Shown: in pieces, positions 27,244 through 37,183 of the stretch
Layout: each line of letters opens with the position of its first letter
Numbering within the stretch: the stretch's first letter is position 1
Source: Tubulanus polymorphus
Taxonomy: Eukaryota; Nemertea; Palaeonemertea; Tubulaniformes; Tubulanidae
DNA length: 64,000 nt
Assembly (NCBI RefSeq): GCF_964204645.1
Contig: NC_134029.1
Location: 22,586,450 to 22,650,449, forward strand
Direction: 5' to 3'
Made by a program: the position numbers and the translations under genes
Notes under the pieces: model-generated
What the model saw: the letters and a program-made list of their open reading frames with translations, nothing else
Told to the model about the DNA's origin: nothing
The model's database searches: none

Positions 27244-30200
27244 CTACACGGCCGGCGTAACTTGTGTTTCCTCGGAACTGCCGTAGTTATGTTTCGCCTT
27301 CTTCTCATTTATAACGAGAGTTTCCTCGGATGGCTTGCCCTGAAATATAGAATCGTCCCCATTGTTGAATAATACGGATCGTCTAGTTACATCAGAGGCG
27401 CATTTGTTTGAATTCGGTTTGAGTCAGCTGACCGCGGAAATCTGCTTACGGCCGTGTTGAAAAGTCTGTTTGATGTTGCAAACCGCTCGCAAAGCGGTTT
27501 AGACGGTTTGCGCGAATTGCGCCTGAACAAAGACGCCGGTTTACGCAAACCGGCTCAGAAACCGGTAGCGTCAAAGACGATTTTCCCACTAACCGGTTCC
27601 AAACAAATGCGCCTCTGGGTTTACAAAAGAAAATATTTCATGTTTTCATTTACCCGACACCAGACTTTGCGCTTGTAACCATAAATGATTCCGATTGTAG
27701 TTATTACGAAACCAATACATATCATACAGATTTTCACCCAGAAACCGATAGTTAACGGTAATACCAGTTCATTTCTCATTTTACTGGCTAAAGCATCTGT
27801 CAACGTAGCACTCTGTGGAAAGAATAGAAAATCGAATTGAAATATGAATGGAGATAAAAATTGTGAATTATATAACATCGAAATAAATATATCTTGATCT
27901 AAGAACCTAATATACATGATTATATAAATTGTATAAAATCGGAAAAGTTATTTAGTATCAAGAAATCTATGTTGCCAGACAATCTCTCGCGTGAAGTGGT
28001 TAGATAGAGCCCCATGTTTATTCACACGCAAATCGAAAGAAATACCCTGAACTTGATGATTTTTATCAAACATTTGCACACAACTCAGGAACACGTGAAT
28101 CAATTTCTGCGTCGATTCTCGGAAATATATTTTGAAAAATACTGACCGCTTCGAACCAGGCCAGTGGATAAAACGTAGGTCGTAGATTCTTCATCGAACT
28201 AAAACGAAATTATCACTTGGAAATGTGCACAATCGTATCTGATCCACATCTTTGCGGTGCATGGATTGAAAAATTCGACTTTGGCAACTGAAACTTACTC
28301 AATGCCTTTGTAGTTCTCATAATAAATATTGATTTGGAATTTCATCTTGGCAGACATTCCTACTCCAGTATACTAGAAAATATTCATAGAATAGGTTGTT
28401 GCCACATGACGTGATCATGAAATGATAAATCGTGTTTGGATATATTTTTTCACTGACTGGCTCGACGTCGATTCTAGTAGCATGGTTCTCCTTATTCGGA
28501 TGGATACCGATAATAGCGTCGATGTATTTAGACGCGGCATTGTAAAAATGCGGTTCCGACATGAACACCGGAGCGCCTACAATAAATAAATTAGTAAATC
28601 AGGCTCGTATAAGATAAACATATGATTTATGAAATTAGTCCACTCATTGATTTTTATGTCTTCAGATATGTGCGATTATAATTCACTTCATGGAGCAAAG
28701 TTAAGATTAGGTCAATGCCACGTCTGAGTGGTTTAGAAATTTGAAAATATGTTTGAAGTTAAGTTGACAATGATAACCTTGTCTACAGTGGCTGACATTC
28801 AACACTCCTGAGTCGAGGCAATGACCGTCGTCAGGCATACAAAATCCTATATTATCCGGATTTATCGTCGCGTTGGCGTAAACGCTCGCTGGCTGGACAA
28901 ATCTTAATAAGTCGACCCCCTTCAATTGAACTCGGCTGTCGAATTTTATATAAAATGACCTAGGAGAGAATTCAAATCTTATCACGTGACCTGCTGTGGT
29001 TTCTTAGAAAAAATACAACCTTAGTGTACACGAAAATGAACGAAAAACAGTGAAATGGCTTTTTAATTGAAAAGAGCACTCATGAGCGCGCTTTTTGGAT
29101 GTTTTTATCCGATATATTAAAATCGATAACGAATTCAAATGAAAAACAAGAGCGCAGCAAATAAGAATAAGATTTTTTGTTGTAAATTAAGAAAGATTGT
29201 AGGCCTACAAAATTTATTTCCGACCTACCTGCAAACTCCCGAATTGAAAATATAAAGTGTTTCCGATTCATCGATAAATGGATGCCACATCGTTCCATCT
29301 GGTAAATTTGAAAAGATTAAATCATTCATATTAACAAAAAATTCATGATTCACAGCCAGCATTTTAGTCTAAGATGAAACAGGCACCTGTTGAACCTTGT
29401 ATTCGGTTACAATACGGTGTCCTCCAAAAAGACAACTCGCTGAAACAGACAATAAATTCCAAATTATAGGCGGAAATTCGTTAATATTGGATGGGAATAA
29501 GGAATTACATCAAATCACCTTTGACCATTATATCTGTCCAGTGTATTGAACTTCATGATATCTTTGACGCCGGTGTATATATTATGTACGCCATCATCAG
29601 AACCATTTTGCTAGAATAATAAAACACTTGAATGATATTTACGAATCAAAAGTCAATCAATCTAAAGTGGTTTCTCTGTACTTAATAATCTTCCGATTTC
29701 TGTTTATTACTTTATTACTCTTTATCTCTTACTCCGATAAATATTCCTATCGTTTCGGGAACATCGACACCAATCGCTTTCATAAGTGGAGCGATTTTCT
29801 TCAAAAACGGATCTTCGTATCCCCAGATCATATCTTTAACCGTCAAAGTTCTAAACATATTCTCTCCTGCCAGCTTCAGAAATTCCTCCAGAAGCAATCT
29901 TGCCGCCGGCCCAAGTTTCTCGAAAGTTTTTTGATATAGATCCGCCACCGTCTAAATTATAATAATGATAATCATCTATTTCCTACATAGTATAATCTAT
30001 GCACCCTTACATAAGATAAGACACTTTTTTTAAATTAATAAAAGTACAATACTCGGTGAAATGCAACACATTAAGAAATTTGAAATTGGCCCTTTAAATT
30101 AGAAATTTGACGAGAACATACGGGTATCGTCGCTTAAGCAAATGACAGAGAAACAAATATTACCGCAAGGACCATGTTGAGAGCTGTGAAAGTATCATTT

Positions 30201-30987
30201 TCTTTTCCGCCCGACAATTCAGGAACGAAAACATATGTAACTGGTTGTGTATAGGATACCGTCGAATTAGGATTAAACGTCACATTCGCCTTCGATATCA
30301 ACTGCCTGAATTCAAAAGTAATGCATACATCCGCGGTAACTGCGGTATCTTCTTTGAAGTTCACGGCAGCTGATTATTCAGTCATTTTCTACAACTTTTT
30401 TCTCGTTTTTTTTTTTCATATCAAACTTGAACTTCGATGCTAGGCGATGTAGTGGTAATTGAGTTTAGAGTTCAAAGTGAGTCTAATTGAGCCTATCCAA
30501 ATGCCTGATTAGTTTCAAACAAATATTCATAATTTTTTCTTTAGAATGGAGTACCAAATCTATATATACACCACGTCTTATAATCACCTGTAGACGTATG
30601 GCCCTTTCTCCAGCACGCTCGGCTTCGCTCCTGCCATTGTTTCATCTTTATTCAATAGATCGAATACGTAAAAATTCATATAAACCGGAACAGGAGGGTA
30701 TTCCCACGTTTTGACCGCCTCGGATCCTTCAGCGAACGGAATATCCTGATGATCAAGAGAATATCATCGAATTGTGAACAAATGCATGCGACAAAGAACG
30801 TTTTAATAATAATCGATGGCAAAACAGAACTAGCACAGAGAAAAGGTCTATATACCTTATCCATTCCGGAGCGTATAACAGCTGGTATTACTGGGAATAG
30901 AATTACGCCAAACGCTATCAATGCAATCCCAACAATAACAACTACCACAGCCTTAGCCAAAACACTGAGAACCATCTTTTTAGACAT
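27244..30987 (-). CDS. Scavenger receptor class B / CD36-family membrane protein, paralog a
   Basis: Thirteen minus-strand exons in coding order: 30987-30856, 30745-30588, 30305-30164, 29951-29733, 29610-29519, 29439-29387, 29298-29229, 28959-28778, 28576-28458, 28372-28299, 28198-28147, 27812-27654, 27339-27244. They give 515 residues. Topology is typical: short cytosolic N-terminus, a membrane helix at about residues 10-34, a large N-glycosylated extracellular or lumenal domain, a second helix at about 455-477, and a 35-residue C-terminal tail. Family landmarks are EKGPYVYR, YVFVPELSGG, MIWGYEDPFL, DGTMWHPFIDESETLY and the Cys-rich NIGFCMPDDGHCL segment. Members bind and transport lipids and lipoproteins (SCARB1, CD36) or deliver lysosomal enzymes (SCARB2/LIMP-2). 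Which subtype this is cannot be settled here. A foldback element sits in the last intron. It is a tandem duplicate of 33648-36677. Confidence 0.92.
27393..27617. mobile_element. hAT-like foldback/MITE in last SCARB-a intron
   Basis: Perfect 18-bp terminal inverted repeats CAGAGGCGCATTTGTTTG / complement at 27393-27410 and 27600-27617. The CAGAG end resembles hAT TIRs. The interior holds further inverted repeats (AACCGCnnnnnnnGCGGTT; GACGCCGGTTTnnGCAAACCGG). A clear 8-bp target duplication was not seen. Confidence 0.7.
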
Positions 30988-31180
30988 ACGAACGATCGAA
31001 TTATGCGTGTCCTATATGTGCGGGCTACATACATATAGTCTGTGATGAAGGTATAGTGCCGAATGTTGTGTAATCGCGGAAGTAGTCTATCGATTAGCCT
31101 AATAAAGCAACGAATAGTACAAATAAGTAACGTCGGCCTTGGCCCCCTTTTTGTATGTTGAGCTTTGTCATTCACACGCT

Positions 31181-31222
<42 letters not shown>
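31181..31222. repeat. CGCA tetranucleotide microsatellite
   Basis: About ten CGCA units just upstream of the SCARB-a start, where they would lie in its promoter or 5' UTR. Confidence 0.95.
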
Positions 31223-31223
<1 letters not shown>

Positions 31224-31921
31224 GCATACACGGAGTCGATGTGCACACGACATCAATATTGGCGTTTCAAAATTGAATTTTGGTGTTTATTTTTTAATTC
31301 GATATATTTCATAAATCTCATTTTGTTTTTGATAAATTTTGATAAATTATAACAATCATTTTTGAATATATAATTTGTTGTCGATAACGATAAGCAATAA
31401 CGGGTTATTTTTCAAAACGTCAACAAACTTTAATCTTAGTCGTCTTATTTGTGCAACCAACGAATCTGGGTGTAGGAACATGGTACATACCTTGGCAGTG
31501 TATCCGATTTCCGTCTGGCCGCCGTGTCACGCTTACTGAACAGACATAATCATAATGACGTCGCAAGTTTGAAAGTAAAGTTGAAAATTAATGACACGAA
31601 TTTACCACTCATAGCGACCCCGGAGAAATGAGATTACAATTGCGTGCGTGCTTCGTTTTATCTTGTACCAAATCGAAATCGCGGGAAAATGGTTTCATTT
31701 TGTAGCGTTATCTTTATTTTACCAATCGTTACTTTCCGTCACCTGCTACATGTGCTTCATTAATCGGTATGGCCCGAAATTGAATCATAATCATGATCAT
31801 GATCTCGTTGACACGTGGTAAAGAGCCCGGTCCTTGTGGAATAAATCCTTAATTTCCCATCCTCCGAAAATTAACAGGTCTTCTAATGAGAGAGTCATTC
31901 ATTAAACGATTTAAAACGAAA

Positions 31922-32583
31922 TGAATGGCGCCTGCAATAATAAACAACACAATTCATATATAAAAATTCTTTATTTGCATAACTGATTGGTCTGCAATAT
32001 AAAATGTGAGGACTGTTAGGAGACTGAGATATATTGTTATTAGGAATTTGGGGTAAAAAGCTGAAAAAATGCGGTCGGCAGTGAGTCCCGGTTTTACTCT
32101 ACATTCGATAATTTCAATTGCAATTTCAATTTATTCATCATAAATCCATATGTCCCCCTTATATACTGTGGTTTGTTTTGACTACAGCTGATGACCAAGT
32201 TTGAACACATTTCATTAATAATCCAAGTATTATGTAAAATATCAATCCACCCTATTTGAACAACTAATTCCTCAACTAAATAAAATTATGTGATCTGACG
32301 TGAGTGTTACCTAATACGTCACATACTCACATGAACTGTCATGTGTAAATTTATATAATAATTAAATGACCCAGTGACCTAGTACCATGTTTCAGCTTTC
32401 TACCCCAAATTCCTAATAACAATATATCTCAATCTTCTAACAGGATTACGGGTCCTTTCTCTTTAAATCATCTATTCTAATAATTCTATCTCATTTCAGA
32501 AAGGAAAAATATAACACTATCTATGTTTAACCTTTAAGAAGTATATCCTGAAAATTTGATCAATGACAGGCGCCATTAAGTAA
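31922..32583. mobile_element. Putative foldback element with nested inverted repeats
   Basis: An inverted pair of about 50 bp (32012-32062 and 32393-32447; block GAGATATATTGTTATTAGGA followed by ATTTGGGGTA) is bounded by an outer 11-bp inverted repeat AATGGCGCCTG / CAGGCGCCATT. Whether the outer repeat marks true element ends is uncertain. Confidence 0.45.
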
Positions 32584-32908
32584 CTGCGCCACGGAAAACA
32601 CGTTCTTGACGCGCGAGTTCTGGGGGAATTTATGAAACCGGACTAAGAAAAGTAAGTGAAAAATCGGGAATTGAAACATGGACTTCGTTTTTGAGTCCAT
32701 GTTTGATCCGATTCATTTACCCTCTGCCAGGAAAATGCACATTGGCGAATCCGTTTAAGAGTTAATCATTTTTGAAGGAAAATATCATGCATGGCTAAAA
32801 ATAAGGAGGCCGTTCTGACTACTCATCCGCGCCTGATCTAAATAGGAACTACCAAGTTTTTGTGTGGTGGAGATCTTTCCCAAGGCGGGGGTTCCTGCCA
32901 AGCAGCAA

Positions 32909-32952
32909 CTCCCTCGGCAGGATGCCATCAGGTTCGAATACCGGCCGGGGGG
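32909..32952. repeat. SINE-like Pol III-related fragment
   Basis: Shares CTCCCTCGGCAGG and TGCCATCAGGTTCGAAT with 26509-26615. Confidence 0.5.
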
Positions 32953-33237
32953 ATGGCCAAGGAGGTCAGCCATCAATTTGCGATAAGTTACGTATCGTAA
33001 ACTGTACAACGTACGGTATCGACCGACCATATGTGACACTATTGGAATGACATATTGTTTTCAATTAAATCTATATGGTCTAATAAGGAAAGAATTCAGT
33101 TGAGAAAAGTTTATTTACCAACCACTCAAAAAAAACGAAGGCGTGCTAAAGTCTACTCATTATTTGAAGATGAACTATATGTTCATAAGAGGGGCATCGA
33201 TTCTTGTCGATGTAGCACATAATTGAAAGATAAAAGC

Positions 33238-33540
33238 CGCGTTCACACTATCACTATAGACCGTTCCAAATAGGCCCGTTACTTGAACGGGCCTATTTGG
33301 AACGGACCAAATCAGAGTGTGCATAAACACATGCGTCAGCCTATACATTTATCTTTATAGGCAATATAGAGATTATATAAAATTTGAAAACTTTATTAAT
33401 CAGCTTGATGACGAATTAGTGACAAGTTTATTACAATTGAATTCATACTGCAGGGTATGACTTAGAATGGTACCAGTTTCTGTCCACAGGTATTATTTAC
33501 ACCGAATTTAGACCGGCCTAAATAACGTAGAGTGAACGCA
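33238..33540. mobile_element. MITE-like element with perfect 20-bp hairpin
   Basis: Ends GCGTTCACACT... and its imperfect complement (AGAGTGAACGC near 33530-33540). Positions 33261-33280 and 33286-33305 form a perfect 20-bp stem with a 5-nt loop. Confidence 0.55.
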
Positions 33541-33647
33541 CCTATAGATAATAATAATAATCATAATGATAATCGATCACATCACAGCAATTTGAACTTA
33601 TTGTTGAACAGGTCTTTCTTCTACTGGTGAACTTATCACAGGTCAGG

Positions 33648-36600
33648 TCACACTTCTACTGGTGAAGAGTTATGATCTTTGATCGTTCCGTTTTGTATAT
33701 TTTTTTCTCCTTTTAATAATGATACTTTTTCTTCATCCTCAGAGCCCTAAAATACAAGCGGATGTGTTGTTAAACATAAATTGAATATTGGTATGTTTGA
33801 AAAATCTACTCTTTCGTTGAATTCATGCAAAACTTAAGTAGACACAAGTGACTTAGGTTTAGTATATTATATATACATAGGTATCACTAAACCATAGATC
33901 CACAAACTTAAGACCTAAAACCAAATCGTGATTTGTGTACTAAGGACAGTTTAATATACATAAGTAACGAGACGAGTAGTACTGTATAGGTTAACTATTT
34001 ATTTGACGCACGAGCTTTGGCTTCTAATGAATAGAAGCTTCATCAGGTGAATGGAAACTTGATGAAGCTTCTATTCATTCGTAGCGAAAGCTCGTGCGTC
34101 AAATAAATAGTTAACCTATACAGTACTACTCGTCTCGTTTCCTATTTTAAGCCTGGTTAACACGGCTACTCTACGAAAATTCTAATATACGTGTATCAGT
34201 TAAAATGAGCCAGCCATTTGATAGCCAATCTCAATTTGGTTTATTTATGAGAGACAAGATATTTTGGGGTCTAAGGTTTAGTATATCATATAGGTGTCAC
34301 TAAACCTATGACCCCCTAACCATAAGACCTAAAGGGTCTTAGGTCCTCGGTTTAGAAGTTAGTTTGGTTAAAAACCCTTAATCAAACACATATCATCAGC
34401 TTCTTACCCGATTGAAAACACCCTTCACACACCCATACATGAAAGCTGCCATCATTATGACAAGGCCTAAAAATATCAAACCAAACTTGATCCATTGGAA
34501 GATCATCAGTGGCACCATCAATTGCTGTTTGAACTGGTTAGCAGATGGATCATTGAGTGAGGCACTCTAAAAACAATGAATCAACTCTATAAACTATAAA
34601 CTTCACTGTAGTTTTAGATAATGAATGAGAATAAATACACGATTCATAAAATACCTCTTCAAGCCACAATACCGGATATATGGTGGCCGGCAGCTTTTTC
34701 ATTGCACTGGAAAATGCAGAGACACATATTGCAATTAAAGCTACATGTATTCAAATCCAATTTTCAACATAAGCGGGTTCCAGAACAACTTACTCCAAAC
34801 CCGAGTAGTTTTTATAATGAATATTGATTTGAAGTCTTTTTGCTGCATTCATTGCTGCTCCAGTATACTGAAACGAGAGATATACCGGTATTCAAAGATT
34901 ACAACTTGTAGTTCAGTATTCATGGAGAAGAATCTGTTCAGTAAAATTTGACTCACCGGTTCAACATCTATAAATGTAGAATGATTTAATTTATTTGGAT
35001 GTACTCCATCAATTGCGTTTATATACTCAGGAGCTGCTTGGTAGAAATGTGGCTGTGAGACAATAACTGGGGCTCCTTAAGGAAAATATTCATGAAAAGA
35101 CATCAGTAAAAATAGTTATTTAGTAGAAGTGTATTTCAATGCTTTTATTCGAACCTTGTTTGCATCTAGTGATGTTTAATACTCCAGCTCCGAGACAATA
35201 ATTAGCGTTTGGCACACAAAATCCAATATTACTGGGATTAAACGAAACATTGGCAAATACATCGGGCGGAGGAACGAAACGCAGAAGGTTGATTCCTTTT
35301 AGCTGTTTCTTACTATCAAATGTTGCATAGATAGATCTGCATATATCGGAGGAGAAAACATACAAAGTTTCCGACTGATCTATAAATGGATGCCACATTG
35401 TTCCATCTGTAATTATTAGAATAACAATTAGATATATAATCCACAGCACCTTTCGGTTTCTATTTCCATTTATTGCTCTTAATCTAAGCTACCTGTTCCT
35501 TTTATTTCATTGCTGTAAGCGCTATTCCAGTAAGGTAGGCTCCTAAATACAAAAGTCATATTTTTGGGTACTAGTTAAACAAAATTACTTAAGCAGAATT
35601 ATACAGTAAAGTAGGTTTTACCTATTGCCTCGATATGTGTCAATCACATTGAACTTATTCAAGTCATTCACACCAGTAAAAATGTTATAGAAACCATCAT
35701 CAGTTCCATTTTGCTGAAGAAATCAAAACAAAATCCATGCATGAAAACATTGCAGAACAATAGTGCCCTATTTATTGAGAGAACTCCCATCTAAACTTAC
35801 ACCTGCGAATATTCCCACCAAATCAGGAACATTAATGCCAAATCTTTTCAGTATAGGACCGATCTTGGACAATATCGGGTCAGGATAACCCCACAGTATC
35901 TGATAGACTGTAAACTTTTGGAAGATTTTCTCACCAGCCACCGCAAGTATTCCATCGACGATTAAACGTTCCGCAAAATTTAGTTTTGAAAATAGATTTT
36001 GATATTGAAATGCTAATGTCTGAAATATACAGTAATAAACAATTGTTAAGACAAGTCAATCCCTTCGGTAGAAATTTTACCAGGATGGAATCTTACCGCG
36101 AGTGCTAAGTTGACAGTTGTAAAAGTATCGTTTTCAGTTCCCGCTGAAAGCTCAGGAACAAAAACGTAAGCTTTTGTTTGCCTGTAACTGAGAGTCGAAT
36201 TGTCATGGAATGCCAAGTCTAACTTTGGTCGAACCTCCCTAGAAAAGTATAACGTATTTTCATCAAGGTTGGTAGCATAGCGCATCGCATGAGAATCAAT
36301 GCAAATGCCTACCTATAGACGTAGGGACCTTTTTCGACAACCTTAGGTCTGGCCCCATTGAGCGTTGCGTCCTTATTTTGTAAGTCAAAAACACGGAATT
36401 TCATATATACAGGAACTGGAGGGTCTATCCAGTTTTTAAAACCCACCGAACCATTTCGCAATGGTATATTCTGCAAAGAAAATAGCAATAGTATTTCATC
36501 TGTCAGTTCTGCAGCGGAGGCTGAAATGGCTGTATCATGCTGTTTTGCATAGCTTACCTCAGCGACTTGGCTGTGTATAATTTCTGTGGATACGGGGAAG

Positions 36601-36677
36601 AGAATGCCACCAATAACAGCAATGACTAATCCGACAATTGCTGCAATTATTACTTTTGTTAGTTGAGAAAGGGCCAT
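33648..36677 (-). CDS. Scavenger receptor class B / CD36-family membrane protein, paralog b
   Basis: Twelve minus-strand exons in coding order: 36677-36558, 36470-36313, 36238-36097, 36019-35801, 35713-35622, 35542-35493, 35406-35155, 35075-34957, 34867-34794, 34706-34655, 34566-34408, 33746-33648, giving 511 residues. The fold matches paralog a: an N-terminal membrane helix (about residues 8-30), lumenal domain, and a second helix (about 452-473). Landmarks include EKGPYVYR, YVFVPELSAG, ILWGYPDPIL, DGTMWHPFIDQSETLY, SSDICRSIYATF and a Cys-rich segment. Exon sizes equal those of paralog a for most exons. Exon 7 (252 nt) corresponds exactly to exons 7+8 of paralog a (70+182 nt). The tail has an acidic dileucine motif, EKVSLL (about residues 485-490), like LIMP-2's lysosomal sorting signal, so a lysosomal role is plausible. 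It is transcribed divergently from GEMIN5. Confidence 0.92.
33850..34333. repeat. Direct repeats flanking a foldback
   Basis: 33850-33921 and 34270-34333 share AGGTTTAGTATAT, AGGT(A/G)TCACTAAACC and AAGACCTAAA in the same order and lie either side of the foldback at 33966-34139. Confidence 0.6.
33966..34139. mobile_element. Foldback element with perfect 53-bp arms
   Basis: Arms 33966-34018 and 34087-34139 are perfect inverted complements. Inside them ATGAATAGAAGCTTCATCA (from about 34028) pairs with a second near-perfect arm ending at about 34078, so nearly the whole 174 bp can fold into one hairpin. It lies in the last SCARB-b intron. Confidence 0.85.
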
Positions 36678-37183
36678 ATTTTGACAAATTAACACGTATA
36701 GCACCGATTATTACGACGTAGAATAATTTGAATCGTCGCCAAAAATTACTATAAAAAACGGGCTGATGGCAAAGACGACGCTTGATTAAGAAGGGGTCTA
36801 AAATAATGAATCATCACGTGAAACGAACGCAAAAATGAACTGTGCACTTCAACCCGGAAATCAACAAATCAACAGTAAACACATTACGCAATGTCCTTAG
36901 CGTTCCCTAAACAGCGGTTCAGGACTTACGAATTTAATTCGATTCTTTATTGATCTTTGCGTTACAGGTTACATATCGGATTTCCAATTTCAATAAAGTC
37001 ATAAATTTTGAAATTAATTAGTAATCAAGACATAGAAACACCAATTATCTCGATCCGATCTATGCCTTTTCCGTATTTTAGATCAGCCGTAACCGTATTT
37101 TACCGGCACATTCTAAAATGGCGGCGCCCATGAATCGAAATAAATCCCATTTTCGTTAATTTGTCGGGGTGTATTCATTAGAT
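36678..37183. promoter_or_regulatory. Divergent promoter, SCARB-b / GEMIN5
   Basis: 506 bp between opposed start codons. AAATGGCGGC at 37117-37126, about 60 nt before the GEMIN5 ATG, matches the YY1-type motif common near housekeeping transcription starts. No coding frame is supported. Confidence 0.5.

Larger units (their letters stand above)
30988..33647. other. Interval between SCARB-a and SCARB-b
   Basis: SCARB-a promoter and 5' UTR, a GCAC microsatellite (31181-31222), a long inverted-repeat pair (32012-32447), a SINE-like unit (32909-32952) and a MITE with a central hairpin (33238-33540). No further gene is recognised. Confidence 0.6.
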
